A DNA stretch of 64,000 nt from Fereydounia khargensis (taxonomy: Eukaryota; Basidiomycota; Ustilaginomycetes; Urocystidales; Fereydouniaceae). Below the pieces are notes generated by a model, which worked only from the letters and a program-made list of their open reading frames with translations, was not told where the DNA came from and searched no databases. The DNA lies in assembly GCA_026413255.1 (NCBI GenBank), contig JAOCZO010000011.1:62001-126000 (forward strand), given 5' to 3'. This document shows positions 1-10,837 of the stretch, piece after piece. Both the position numbers and the translations under genes were made by a program. How positions within the stretch are numbered: position 1 is the first letter of the stretch; each line of letters opens with the position of its first letter.

Positions 1-425
1 AGAGTATCGCCCGAACGAGGCTCGAGCCATTGGACCGTTGCAGCGCGCTTGGGAAGATGCTTTAGGAGAACCTCTTGTCCTTGAGCGAAGGAAGCTTGAG
101 GCTGGTCGGGCTGAAGCTTGAAAACGCGGAGAGCCTTGTCGTCGCCAGTAAGGGCGAGGAAGCGATCGGAAGGAGAAAAAGCGGCGAGCCTCGGGAACGA
201 GATGAGGGACGCATTGGTGATACGAGCTGCGTCGGACTGGTCGGGTTTGGTGGGCTGGGGAACGGTGACGGTGGTGTCGATGGTAGCGACAGTGGTCGGG
301 GTCACAAGGTGGACGGCGTTGGCGGAGAGGAGGGCATGGGTGTTGGAATGGTGGGCGGATGCGATGAAGTGATAAGGTGGGATGTGGCTCGATGACTGAG
401 CATCGGCGAGAGAGGCGGAGGCCAT
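1..425 (-). CDS. TRM82: tRNA (guanine-N7)-methyltransferase non-catalytic subunit, TRM82-like WD protein (5' part)
   Basis: The frame opens with ATG at 425-423 on the minus strand and stays open to the window edge, giving 141 residues; the rest lies outside the window. A polar leader is followed by a WD-type blade with 'LALTGDDKALRVFKL' and then 'HLPKRAATVQW'. A GDDK blade followed closely by a Lys-Arg motif is typical of Trm82/WDR4, which supports the Trm8/METTL1 catalytic subunit that makes m7G46 in tRNA. That family role is established knowledge; assigning it here rests on one blade, so another WD40 protein is possible. The gene is divergent from the processing peptidase gene and probably shares its upstream region. 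No intron is seen in the visible part. Confidence 0.55.
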   Translation of the reverse strand, partial: MASASLADAQSSSHIPPYHFIASAHHSNTHALLSANAVHLVTPTTVATIDTTVTVPQPTKPDQSDAARITNASLISFPRLAAFSPSDRFLALTGDDKALRVFKLQPDQPQASFAQGQEVLLKHLPKRAATVQWLEPRSGDT

Positions 426-704
426 TGTGCGGAAGGAGGGCCTCGCAAAGGATGATGGTGAGCAGAGACCAGAAAGACGGATGGCGACGTCGTCGTTTTT
501 CCACATTTTGCGTTTCTTCCACTTTTCGCCAGGGTCCACTCTCCTCTCTCGTGCGGCTAACGGAACGTCCATCGAACCGAGGAACCGAGAAAAAAAAACC
601 CCCTCCCCCAACGCGAGGCAAGCAAGTGATCGGAGGGCGAGAAGGCGCGGCGCGCCTGTGTGCGACGGGTTGAGTCGGGAGGCTGAGCAGGGGCGCAGGG
701 CAGG

Positions 705-773
<69 letters not shown>

Positions 774-1148
774 GCGCCGGATTTGAAATCAGCTGCGAGA
801 GGGAAGGGAGGAGAGATTTCTTCTTGAAAACCCGGTGAGTGTGAGTTGGAGATTGACCGAGCCAGCCAGCCTGTATAGTGTAGTCAGAGCGAGGGAGAGA
901 GAGACTCGAATAGAATCCAGCCAAGGCATTCCCAATCCAATTTGTTCGTTCAATTGCGCCCCTCCCCTCTCTCTCTCTCTCGCCGCCCGCGCGCGCAATT
1001 CCAATTCCAAGCCAAAACGTATTCATTCAGTCCAAGCAAAGCTGAGCCCAGCCCAGTCGCTTCGAGTTCTACTCACACCATCCTTCCTTTCTTCCGACCC
1101 TCCTTTCTCCACCACCCTACCCACTCGACTCGACTCGACCCCGCCCCC
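426..1148. other. Divergent intergenic region (TRM82-like / MPP beta)
   Basis: About 720 bp between two divergent starts. It holds a perfect GA tract (709-770), further GA/CT-rich stretches near 893-903 and 965-982, and no credible gene. It probably contains the promoters and 5' leaders of both neighbours. Confidence 0.6.
709..770. repeat. (GA)31 microsatellite
   Basis: Uninterrupted GA dinucleotide tract of 62 bp, followed by a GC-rich block. It lies about 380 bp upstream of the processing peptidase start. Confidence 0.95.
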
Positions 1149-2665
1149 ATGTCGGCTGCACGTCTCTTCGCCCAGTCCTCCCTCAGGGCGGCCAGGGCCA
1201 ACAAGGTCCCTGCCACCACCCTCACCACCTCCCTCCGAGGCCTGGCCACCGCCGTCTCCCGCTCGCCCATCACCCAGACCACCGTCCTCAAGAACGGCCT
1301 CACCGTCGCCACCGAGTCCAACCCCTCGGCCCAGACCGCCACCGTCGGTGTCTGGATCGACGCTGGCTCCCGTGCCGAGACTGACCGAACCAACGGTACC
1401 GCTCACTTCCTCGAGCACATGGCCTTCAAGGGTGCGTCCACTTTCCACTTGCACACACTCGCTCCTTCCACGCCACTGTACTGACATTTCTTATTCGCTT
1501 TCCTCTCTCAGGCACCAACAAGCGATCCCAGCACGCCCTCGAGCTCGAGGTCGAGAACCTCGGCGCCCACCTCAACGCCTACACCTCCCGCGAGCAGACT
1601 GTCTACTACGCCAAGGCCTTCCGCAAGGACGTTGACAAGGCTGTCGACATCATCTCGGACATCCTCCAAAACTCCAAGCTCGAGACCTCCGCTATTGAGC
1701 GCGAGCGTGATGTCATCCTCCGTGAGCAGGAGGAGGTCGACAAGCTCAAGGAGGAGGTTGTCTTTGACCACCTCCACGCTGTTGCCTTCCAGGGCCAGCC
1801 CCTCGGCCGCACCATCCTCGGGCCCAAGGACAACATCCTCTCCATCAAGCGTGACGACCTCTCCGAGTACATCAAGTCCAACTACACTGCTGACCGCATG
1901 GTCCTTGTCGGTGCTGGTGGCATCGAGCACAACGCGCTTGTCAAGCTTGCCGAGCAGCACTTTGGCAACCTCCCCGTCAGCCAGAACCCCATCCAGCTCG
2001 GCCAGGGCTCTGGTCCCAAGACCCAGTTTGTCGGCTCTGAGGTCCGCATCCGTGACGACACCAGCTCCACTGCCAACATTGCCCTCGCCGTCGAGGGTGT
2101 CTCGTGGAAGTCGCCCGACTACTTCCCCATGCTTGTTCTCCAGTCCATCATGGGCAACTGGGACCGTTCGCTCGGCTCTAGCCCGCTCCTCTCCTCTCGA
2201 CTCTCGCACGTCATCTCCTCCAACAACCTCGCCAACTCGTTCATGCACTTCTCCACCTCCTACTCTGACACCGGCCTCTGGGGTGTCTACATGGTCAGCG
2301 AGAACCTGGTCAACCTCGACGACCTGGTTCACTTCACTCTCCGCGAGTGGCAGCGCATGTCCACCGCCCCCACTGAGGGTGAGGTTGAGCGTGCCAAGGC
2401 TCAGCTCAAGGCGAGCCTGCTCCTCGGTCTTGACGGCACCACCGCCGTTGCTGAGGACATTGGACGTCAGCTCGTCACCTCTGGCAAGCGATTCACCCCC
2501 GCCGAGATCCAGGCTTCGATCGACGCCATCTCGGTCAGCGACATTCAGCGCGTCGCGAGGACCTACCTCTGGGACGCTGAGCTCGCCATCGCCGCCCACG
2601 GCCGTGTCGAGGGCTTCCTTGACTACAACCGTATTCGCGCCATGACCGCGTCCAACCTCTGGTAA
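1149..2665 (+). CDS. MAS1: Mitochondrial processing peptidase, beta subunit
   Basis: Two exons (1149-1431 and 1512-2665; intron GTGCGT...CAG, 81 nt) encode 478 residues, the usual length for this subunit. An Arg/Ser/Ala-rich N-terminus without acidic residues (about residues 1-40) is a mitochondrial presequence. The inverted zinc motif HFLEH spans residues 86-90, and the intron falls seven codons after it, in the Gly-Thr-Asn-Lys stretch. The rest matches the M16B metallopeptidase fold throughout, including '[15 protein letters not shown]'. The beta subunit carries the active site of the matrix heterodimer that removes presequences from imported proteins. The start is the first in-frame ATG after a long CT-rich leader. 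It is convergent with LEU1. Confidence 0.95.
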
Positions 2666-3025
2666 ACTCGTACTACAGTAAACCAAAAAGGACCACCCAA
2701 TGCCACACTGCCACACGGACCGGTAGCTATCCACAGAGAGAGTGAATGTAACTAGACCACACCACAACCCCCTCTCCTCGCGCAATCCGATTATCTTCCC
2801 CATTCCGAGCCTTTGCTTGTTCTTCGTCTGCCTGCCTGAAACCGCTCGTTCAAGTCTGATAGGAAAGAAGAGACCTACTGTACAGTGACTACAAGATCGC
2901 GCACACATACTGCTTGCTGTCTTGTTACGGACGAAATACAGAGCTGCTGAATTGCGATATGTAGTAAAGCGTAATATTTTCTTTTTGTCGACAAGGGGGT
3001 GAACAGTATGCTGGTCTCCCTGTTT
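2666..3025. other. Convergent 3' gap between MPP beta and LEU1
   Basis: 360 bp between two stop codons. It should hold both 3' UTRs and poly(A) sites. A TACTGTAC palindrome lies at 2876-2883. No gene is seen. Confidence 0.6.
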
Positions 3026-5320
3026 TTACCACTCGGTGGCGCTAGCAACAACCTCCTTCGCCTTTTGGAGGAGGGGCTGAATCTTGGAGCCGCTCTTGTA
3101 GCCAAAGCCATCGAGCCAAGGGGTGGCCTGGGATCGCTTCGCCTCAAAGGAAGCAATGTAGTTCTCCTTCTGCATGGTGAGGGCAATGTCATCGAGTCCG
3201 TTGAGCAGACAGTGGCGCGTGAAAGCAGGAGTCTCAAAGCTGAACTCGGCCGATCCGTCAGCAGTCACCACGACCTGTCGCTCGAGGTCGACCGTGATCT
3301 CACGACCAGCCTTGGCGTCCTCGGTAAGACGAGCGATGGCATCCTTAGGCAGAGCAACGGGCAGCTGGCCGTTCTTGGTCAGGTTGTTGCGGTGAATGTC
3401 ACCAAAGCTCTCGGCAATGACGGCACGGATACCAAAGTCAAGCAGCGACCATGCCGCGTGCTCACGCGACGAGCCACAGCCAAAGTTGGGTCCGGTGACG
3501 ACGAGAATCTTGCTCTGATCCCATGGCTTCTGGTTGAGCACGAACGACGGGTCAGGCTCGCCAGTCTTGGCGTCGTATCGGATAGGCCAGAAGAGCGCGG
3601 ATCCGAGACCAGTTCGCTTGATCGTCTTGAGGAACTGCTTGGGAATGATCAGATCCGTGTCCACGTTCGCTCGCTCCAGAGGCGCGGCGATGCCCTTGAG
3701 CACGGTGAACTTGGCCATACCGCTACCGGCAGTGGAAGTGGTGCTCTCCGGAACATCACGGATCTTGTCCTCGTCCGAGATAGGCTGAGGAGGAGCAGCG
3801 GCAGCAGTGAGGTACGACTTGGGGTCGCTGACAGTGATCTCAAAGTCGGGCTTACCGGCCTCAGCGCCAACCTTGGCGCCGCCAGTGAACTTGCGAACAT
3901 CGGTCAGGTAACCAGTGATGGCGCAAGCAGCAGCCATGGCAGGAGACATGAGGTGGGTGCGTCCACCGGCACCCTGTCGGCCCTCAAAGTTTCGGTTGCT
4001 GGTCGAAGCACACCTCTCTCCGGGCGCAAGCTGGTCGGGGTTCATACCAAGGCACATGGAGCAACCAGCCTCACGCCAATCAAAGCCGGCCGAAGTGAAG
4101 ATCTTGTCGAGACCCTCAGCCTCAGCCTGCTTCTTGACGAGACCGGAGCCGGGCACGAGCATGCAGTAAAGGCCGTCAGCAATCTTGCGGCCGTGGAGAA
4201 TCTTGGCAGCAGCACGGAGATCCTCAATACGGCTGTTGGTGCAGGAGCCGATAAAGACCTTATCAATCTTGATCTTCTCCATGGGTGTGTTGGGCTCGAG
4301 ACCCATGTACTCGAGAGCGCGGGTGACAGAGCGAGCCTCCTCCTCGGTCTTGGCGTTCTTGGGGTCAGGGACGGTGCCAGTGATGGCAACGACATCCTGA
4401 GGGCTGGTACCCCAGGTAACGGTGGGAGGAATGTCCTTGGCGTCAATCTTGATCACCGTGTCGTACACGGCGCCCTCGTCCGAGGGCAGCGACTTCCAGT
4501 AGTCGACAGCACGGTCCCAATCAGCGCCCTCCTTGGGAGCAAGGGGACGGCCCTTGATGTACTCGTAGGTGATCTCGTCGGGGGCAATGAGACCGGCACG
4601 GGCACCAGCCTCGATGGACATGTTGCAAATGGACATCCTGGCCTCCATGGACAGGCTGCGGATGGTAGAGCCGGCGTACTCCATGACGGAGCCTGTGCCA
4701 CCGGCGGTACCGATGAGGCCGATAATGTGGAGGATGATGTCCTTGGAGGTGACACCCTCGGGAAGCTCGCCGTCAACCTGGATGAGCATGTTCTTGGCGC
4801 GCTTCTGGATGATGGTCTGGGTGGCAAGAACGTGCTCGACCTCGGAGGTACCGATACCGAAAGCGAGGGCACCAAAGGCACCGTGCGTGGAGGTATGCGA
4901 GTCACCGCAGACGATAGTGGCACCGGGGAGGGTGAAGCCCTGCTCGGGACCAATGATGTGTACGATACCCTGCCTGTTGTCCGAGAGGCCGAAGAAGGTG
5001 AGGCCGAAGGCTTTGACGTTCTCCTCAAGAGTGAGACACTGGACGCGCGAGTCGGCCTGCTCGACGAAGGACTTGGTGTCCTTGTATGCCTTGCGGGAGG
5101 CAGTGGGAATGTTGTGGTCTACGGTGGCAAGGGTGCAGTCGGTTCGTCGCACCTTGCGTCCCGCGGTGCGGAGACCCTCGAAGGCCTGTGGCGAAGTGAC
5201 CTCATGGACAAGGTGGCGGTCAATGTAGAGGAGGCAGGTGCCATCCTCCTCCTCGTGAACGAGGTGGGAGTCGAAGATTTTCTGGTACAGAGTTCTCGGC
5301 GCCATGTTCGGAATAGGCAT
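3026..5320 (-). CDS. LEU1: 3-isopropylmalate dehydratase (alpha-isopropylmalate isomerase)
   Basis: A single exon of 764 residues, the usual size of the fused fungal enzyme. The large-subunit aconitase fold comes first, with the three iron-sulfur ligand cysteines in 'IGSCTNSR' and 'CSMCLGM'. A short linker is followed by the small-subunit swivel domain containing '[13 protein letters not shown]'. The enzyme interconverts 2- and 3-isopropylmalate in leucine synthesis. The first ATG begins '[19 protein letters not shown]', and a second in-frame Met at residue 6 could also serve as start. There is no obvious mitochondrial presequence, which agrees with a cytosolic enzyme. A long open frame on the opposite strand over the whole gene is a codon-bias shadow. 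Confidence 0.97.
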   Translation of the reverse strand: MPIPNMAPRTLYQKIFDSHLVHEEEDGTCLLYIDRHLVHEVTSPQAFEGLRTAGRKVRRTDCTLATVDHNIPTASRKAYKDTKSFVEQADSRVQCLTLEENVKAFGLTFFGLSDNRQGIVHIIGPEQGFTLPGATIVCGDSHTSTHGAFGALAFGIGTSEVEHVLATQTIIQKRAKNMLIQVDGELPEGVTSKDIILHIIGLIGTAGGTGSVMEYAGSTIRSLSMEARMSICNMSIEAGARAGLIAPDEITYEYIKGRPLAPKEGADWDRAVDYWKSLPSDEGAVYDTVIKIDAKDIPPTVTWGTSPQDVVAITGTVPDPKNAKTEEEARSVTRALEYMGLEPNTPMEKIKIDKVFIGSCTNSRIEDLRAAAKILHGRKIADGLYCMLVPGSGLVKKQAEAEGLDKIFTSAGFDWREAGCSMCLGMNPDQLAPGERCASTSNRNFEGRQGAGGRTHLMSPAMAAACAITGYLTDVRKFTGGAKVGAEAGKPDFEITVSDPKSYLTAAAAPPQPISDEDKIRDVPESTTSTAGSGMAKFTVLKGIAAPLERANVDTDLIIPKQFLKTIKRTGLGSALFWPIRYDAKTGEPDPSFVLNQKPWDQSKILVVTGPNFGCGSSREHAAWSLLDFGIRAVIAESFGDIHRNNLTKNGQLPVALPKDAIARLTEDAKAGREITVDLERQVVVTADGSAEFSFETPAFTRHCLLNGLDDIALTMQKENYIASFEAKRSQATPWLDGFGYKSGSKIQPLLQKAKEVVASATEW

Positions 5321-6034
5321 GATGGTGGGAGGAAGAAGAGAGGGGACGAGGTGCGAAGGAAGGATAGGGTTGAGCAGCGTGTGAGTGTGCTTCTCTCAGT
5401 GAATGTGATTCGGCCTGTGTCGGCCGTTGGCGTTGGTTGACTCGCCTTCTGCCACTGACAGACTGACAGACTGACTCACTGCGCTCCTGTTTCTGTTTCG
5501 ACACGCACTCTGATCTACTCGCACTCTCACCCGGTCCGCCTATCACTCTCCACAATGCGCAATTCACCGCACTGCATGCAGGAGAGTTGGATGGCCCACA
5601 CACAGGAAGAACGCAGTCGCAGACCTAGGCGGGCCAAAAAAACATTCGAGTCATCAGGCGCGCTTCACAGCCCTGCCCAGCACACGTCGTGCCTGCCTGT
5701 CCATTTCTAATCAGCTGCGACACCTGCAACCGGCAGGGCATTCATTCTCTCGCCCGGGAATGATAACAACACACACACACACACACACCCCCATCACGAC
5801 AACAGCTTCAGACTGCAAAGAAGCTGCCAGATACAGTAGAGGGAGCAAACATGTATGAAAAGGTGGGATAACAAACCGGTTATATGCAGAATCGATAAGA
5901 GTCTCGACAAAACAAGAACAACAGCAGAAACAAAAACGAGAGTAATAGGCTGTCAACGTGCCTGGCTGGTCGGCTGGCTCGTAGTGGACGATGGACAAGC
6001 CCGCGGTCGGGTCGACTGTAGACGAGATTTACGC
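5321..6034. other. Intergenic region: LEU1 leader and 3' end of the Vip1/EF-hand gene
   Basis: About 710 bp, containing the LEU1 promoter (minus strand) and the 3' UTR of the upstream minus-strand gene. An (AC)10 tract lies at 5769-5788. I see no gene and no clear Leu3-type CCGGnnCCGG site. Confidence 0.5.
5769..5788. repeat. (AC)10 microsatellite
   Basis: Perfect AC dinucleotide tract, 20 bp, in the LEU1 upstream region. Confidence 0.9.
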
Positions 6035-7456
6035 TCAGAATTCACCCTGGAGAGGATCAAGAATGGGAGACATTGTCAGCTTCTGCAAATGCTGCAGACG
6101 ACCTGGTATCCACTCACAAAGTAGCTCTGCTTCTTGACTCGGTACTGTGCAAATGGAGGATTCTTTTCCGTTGGTCAGTTATTGAATATCGATTCTGATG
6201 CAAGACGAGCGAGCCACATCGTCCCCAAGATCAGACCAGACCTCCTACAATCGGGAAATCCTACCGCCTTGTCGCGCCGCTCGCTCCCCTTGCTGCGGCT
6301 ACTGCCTTCCTCGCAATTTCCCCTTCGCCTCTGTCTTTCTGTGCGCTGCTGATCAACTCACCTTGTAAGGAGCACCCTTCCTCATGCGGTCAGCATCGTC
6401 CTTGGGGAAAGCAAAGCCCCTGTCACCCTGTCCGTAAGCCGGTCGCCTGGAGGCCTCCTCCTTCGCAGCTGCGAGCCTCTGCCTCCTGCCCTCGTCCGTC
6501 TCACCGGGAAGTCGGTCAGCGACACCCTGGGGCAGACTCTCCGAAGGCTGGCCCGAAGCAGCGGGGTGAGCCAGCTTGCCGTTCTCCTTCCTCTCCGGCT
6601 CCTGCCACTTGATGGGCTCCTCCTTGACAATATGAGGACCATCCGGTGTCTTGAACACGTGCTGCTCTGCCTCGGCCTCGTGGACTGCGTGGCCGACTTG
6701 TGCCTCGTCGTGCTCCCTCTGAGCCTTCTTCTGCTCGGCCTCGCTCAGCTGCTTGTCGTAAGGAGAAACGTAACGCTCGCCTCGCGCCGCAGCCTCCTTT
6801 CGCAGCCTCGCGTCCTCCTCGATCGAAGGCAGGCCCTCGGCCTTCCTCTCACGCTGCTCCTCCTCCTGCTCAATCTTCTCGTGCTTGGCAAAGTGCTCAA
6901 TGTCCTCCGGGTGGTTGTACGACGAGTCGGTCTGCGTCTCGGGCGTGTTGTGGTAAATCTCCTCGTGGTGCACAAAGAACTCAGACTCTTCGTCGTAGTG
7001 GTGGCCGAGCGCACCCTTGCCAAACTCCTCCTCAAAGCTGGGCAGACCCTCCGGGCCAGCGTCGAGGAACTCCTTCTTGGTGATCACGCCATCACCATTC
7101 TTGTCAATTCGGTCAAGCACACCCTTGACGATGCGGTTTGCCTTCTCGTCGTGTACCTCGTGATTCGGCGAATGCTTCTTCGACTCGGAGTGGTGAACAC
7201 CATAGATGGCCTCAATCTCGGAGCGGTCCAGGATGTTGTTTCGGTCCAGGTCGTGCAGCGAAAAGAAACTCGCCAGGTTGAAAGCGCCAATGTGGTGCTC
7301 CGAAGCCATGTGCATCTGGATGTAAGAGCTCTTGTCTGACTTGTAGCCAGCAACCTCGGCGTCGGCTGGCACCTGGCCGTGCTCGTGCGCCTCGGCAACC
7401 TTGAACGAGAGCGATGAGAAGAGGAAGAGGACCAGGATCAGCCACGAGACGGACAT
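6035..7456 (-). CDS. Possible separate product: secretory EF-hand protein from an internal start
   Basis: ATG at 7456-7454 (codon 287 of the long frame) would start a 377-residue protein with a cleavable signal peptide, about 22 residues ending near 'VAEA'. Two canonical EF-hand loops and a Glu/Lys/Gln-rich coiled tail follow. The start is preceded directly by CAG at 7459-7457, with a CTTAC branch-like element about 20 nt upstream. An upstream donor could therefore be spliced exactly to this ATG. The protein resembles yeast Ssp120 and the nucleobindin/MCFD2 group of ER-Golgi calcium proteins. This entry describes an alternative reading of the same locus, inferred from sequence only. Confidence 0.45.
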
Positions 7457-8314
7457 CTGCTTGGCGGGTCCGCCCGTAAGGTCGGTGCCAGCTGCACCGG
7501 CCGCACCGCCAGCCTTCTTCTCCTCGGCGATCCTCTTGGCCTCCTCGTGGACATCGGCAACAGTCTTGGAAGTCGTGGAGTAGAATGCCTGGATCTTTGG
7601 GTGGTTGGTCACCGCGTTGTAGTACTCGCTGAGCTTGGCCCAGACGAGGTCCGTCTTGCTCTTGACCTCGGGCTTTTCGAGAACAGCGTTGGCTCGCTCC
7701 TGGACGGTCCTGGCCAGCGAGGGCTCTTTTGCAGAGGGAGTCTCGGTAGCAGCAGTCGCATCCGACTTCTCCGTGGCAGCAGCAGCACTACTGGAACCAC
7801 TGGCGGCAGGCTCCTTCTTCTCGAAGCGCTCGCCGAGCGAACGGTCAACCTGGTTGAGGTACTTCTTGAACTTGATCGACAGGCCGTGCTTGTTGTCCAT
7901 CTCGATCGCCTTCTTAGTAATGTCGTCCGAGATCTTGTATCCATGGGCAAGGTACTCGGCGATGATGGCAGTACGGGGCTTGTCCTCCTGGGTGACCGTC
8001 GGGTGGCCGTCATCGTGCTGAGCGGCAGCGGTACTGGCCGCGTCCTGGCCGACGAGCTTGACGTCGATATCAGCTCCGTCGAGGTTGCTGCCGTGGAGCA
8101 TCACCGCCGTGCTGGCAGCGCCAGGCTTGGCAAAAACCACGGTCGCCTTCTGCGTCTTGTCTCCATCGTTCTCAAGATCAAGCTTGGTGATCGAGCCGCA
8201 GAAGCTGAAAAAGTCCTCGACGACCTTCTTGGCCGTCGACTTTTGGATGCACGTGACAATCACGGTCGATCCAGCGTCCGCGGAGGTAGCGGAGGTGGGC
8301 TGGGACTGTGACAT
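6035..8314 (-). CDS. Composite protein: Vip1-type RRM protein fused in frame to an Ssp120/nucleobindin-like EF-hand protein
   Basis: Exons 8314-6362, 6144-6118 and 6046-6035 give 663 residues. The long first frame would end at a TGA lying inside a perfect GTGAGT donor, so I splice it to two short exons ending '...GEF'. Residues 1-285 resemble fungal Vip1: an RRM-like N-terminus ('STVIVTCIQKSTAKKVVEDFF'), then the conserved 'IIAEYLAHGYKISDDITKKAI' and 'DVHEEAKRIAEEKK' segments. Residue 287 is a Met followed by a hydrophobic signal sequence ('SWLILVLFLFSSLSF') and a luminal EF-hand protein. Its calcium loops are DLDRNNILDRSE (355-366) and DKNGDGVITKKE (404-415), followed by a charged Glu/Lys-rich tail. 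A cytosolic RNA-binding half and a secretory half in one polypeptide is odd, so two products from one locus are likely. Domain calls are firm; the true transcript forms are unknown. Confidence 0.8.
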
Positions 8315-10040
8315 TGTTGCCTGCGGCGCGGGTTGTTAGGGAGCTGGTTAGGGTTCGGCGAGGGAAAGTCAAGGAAAGGGATGATTCAAGGACGACACGC
8401 TGTCAAAGCTAAATGCCTCCTGGTCGATGGATGCTGCGAAATGGGGGGCAGTCCACGTTGCTGGATCCAGTCCTGGGCAAGGTGACAAAGCAGTTGCTGG
8501 CTATAATTTCTGGTGAGAATGAATCAGCGGGTGATACTGAAACAGACCCGCGCTTACGGAAACGGCTGCGATACGGCTGCTGTGAATGTGACTGCGAGAA
8601 GTGGAACGTGCAAAGGAACTAGTAACGAGGGAAAGGATTGTGTTTGTGTCTGAGACGGTGACTGATGTGAGTGTGAGAACGGGAGGTGATAGTCAAGGGG
8701 AAGCGAGTTGAGTGGTTCTCTTGGGCGCAACTGGCAGCAGGGATGGGCGATACCAGCTGGGCGGAGCAGGCGAGTAGAATGAGACTGAGAAGAAGCAGCC
8801 AATGCAACACACTGGCTAGCCAGCCGGCCAGAGCCACCTGCGCAGAGAGTTAGGCAGAGGGGGTGGGAACTCAGTCAAGTCGAATCTGCAGTAGCGGGCG
8901 CTCGTGCCTCCTCAGCTGCCGCTGGGCCCACAGACAGGACATGCATGAGGCGCCTTAGCCACTTGCAACCAACGCGTCCAATTTGTGCCTCTTCTCCCCT
9001 CTCCCCGCAAGGCGAGACGAGGCGAGCTACTGTAGCTGTAAATTGCCCTTTTCTCTTTGTCAATTTTTGATCAAAAGTGGCCTATGCTTCAGCAGCGGCA
9101 ACCGATTGCTTGCAACCGAACCGGAACAGACGCGCCCTTTGCGCCTACGCCCTTCCCACCAGCCAGCCGAATGTGCTTCACTGCTGCTGCTGCTGCCCCT
9201 CTGGCCCTCTTTGCCTGAAATGACTTGGCACAGTCCTTTGTCTGCGCCCAGATGCCGTTGGCTCCAGTTCTACACAGGCGTCGACACGGATAACTGAAAC
9301 AGTACAAATGAAATTGCAAGTCAATGCCATCATGCTGTACTCGTCTCGAGCTGTCCGCTCTGGGAAGGGCAAATGCGAGTAGACAAGATCAAATGCCTGC
9401 TGGTGTGATACGACCGAGATGAGTGGGTCAGTGCGTTTTCCGGTGGTGGCGCTGAATCAGATCTCTTCCCCTCGGCTTCGACCGCTTGTCACCAGCTCAA
9501 AAGGGTCGGATGCATCCGAAACCATTTCCCACCGTCATTCTTTGAGTTTTGCGGCCTAACGAAAACACCTTGCGCCCACCTCATCAAACTAGCAGTGTGA
9601 CGAAGTCGAAAGTTCCGACTTGACTGGCTTCCTTGGTCATTTGAACGCCAGGACCGCTTTCCAGTCATTTCCAGTAGCTTGGCCAGCTGACCTTCCAAAC
9701 GAGTAGCCAAGATTCACAAATGCATCTTGCAAGTGCTGTTTTAGTCTTCACAGGGCCGAAGAAAGCAACGAGCGCGGAGAGCTAGATCAGCAGCGTTCTT
9801 CAGAGCGCTCGGCTTGTCCGAAAGGCCGGCCCACTCGTCGCTACATATAGATGGCATCCTCGGAAGAGGCAAGAGCAGTGCTCCTGGATCCATTGACTGA
9901 GGTCGTCAAGCATAAATACAGCTGCTTCTTGGACAGATTCTGCGACCTTTCCGCCCCGCCAGCTCTCCCTCATTCTTTCGAACCCGCCTTTGACACACAC
10001 ACACACACCCACAGCCAAGTTTGACGTTTTCTCGATCACC
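8315..10040. other. Divergent intergenic region, 1.7 kb
   Basis: It lies between the Vip1/EF-hand start (minus) and a small plus-strand gene. Only short, unrelated ORFs are present. A CGCCGCAG acceptor-like site just before the Vip1 ATG (about 8320-8327) may end a 5' UTR intron. A TATA-like ATAAATA (9912-9918) and a CA-rich tract (9990-10012) precede the small gene. No gene or RNA is recognised. Confidence 0.5.
9912..9918 (+). promoter_or_regulatory. TATA-like element
   Basis: ATAAATA about 125 bp upstream of the ATG at 10041. The placement suits a core promoter for the small orphan gene, but this is only a short match. Confidence 0.3.
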
Positions 10041-10837
10041 ATGAACAGTGAGTTCCTTTTCCTTCTTCTCGTGATCAAGTTTGAATCTCCAGAGGCCTGA
10101 TCACCATAGAGCCAGATCGCAAGGAAGCCGACCCTTCGGAGATCGAGGGAAAGAAGAGGCTCCGATACATGGAATTCGGCTACCTGACGTGCTTCGACAA
10201 GGACAGACCATTGAGGATGGCAGGTCCTGAGTCAGAACTCCAGGATAAACAGACTGTGAGTAACGACAAGAAAATTTGCCATGTCCGGGCCGGTCCTTCA
10301 TCTTTGCTATACTGAAACTTTTGTTGACCTATTCAATCGCGACAACTTTGAAACTTGCATAGTTCCGCTTGGAGTACAACAAGGATCGACGTGTTTGGAG
10401 GATCAGAAGCGAAAGGGACCAAAACCTAGGCGTCCACTTCCATGAGCCCGCGATGCAGAATTTCCCGCTCGTTGTGAACGACAGGCCCTGCGAATTCAAG
10501 ATCTGCAATTCGGAGAAGGGAGCCGGATGGTACACGTGAGCAGACGATCCATGCACAAGGAGCTGTACTTGACAAATCACCAAGCGATCGTCCACTTGTG
10601 CTGAATCTGACTTCTCCTGCCAGCATCCATCCCGTCCTCGAGGAGAAGCCCCCGCAGGGCACTGTGTTCGAGATGGGAATGGCTCAAATGCTTGTTTTCC
10701 CTCCTATTGTAAGCGACAATACCCAAGCTCATCGTTCGGACTGCTGTTGGTTGAAGCTGACCTGACCACAACGCCTTCAGGTCGCTCTTATGCCGGAGTA
10801 CATTGAGAGGTTCTCGTGGAAGTTCGAGAACGCTTGA
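10041..10837 (+). CDS. Small orphan protein, five exons
   Basis: I do not recognise this protein. Exons 10041-10047, 10110-10255, 10363-10535, 10624-10708 and 10781-10837 join in phase to give 155 residues. All introns have GTGAG/GTAAG donors and AG acceptors. The first intron may instead end at 10094, adding five residues in the same frame. There is no signal peptide or membrane segment. The sequence is hydrophilic with alternating hydrophobic residues ('FRLEYNKDRRVWRIRS', 'FPLVVNDRPCEFKI'), suggesting a compact beta-rich cytosolic fold, and ends 'YIERFSWKFENA'. The consistent phases and splice sites make the gene credible despite short exons. A lectin-like or protease-inhibitor-like beta-trefoil is conceivable but unsupported by any motif. 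Confidence 0.65.

Noticed and set aside
1508-2908. Long minus-strand frame over the processing peptidase gene
   Set aside because: Antisense shadow rich in Leu/Val/Glu/Asp without motifs; the plus-strand frame is a clear M16 peptidase.
2999-5440. Open frame of about 813 codons on the plus strand over LEU1
   Set aside because: It is exactly antisense to a gene with full homology, has no recognisable domain and starts with a non-ATG codon. Strong GC codon bias explains it.
6566-8311. Plus-strand frames across the Vip1/EF-hand gene
   Set aside because: Shadows of the minus-strand coding sequence; no domain and no splice support.
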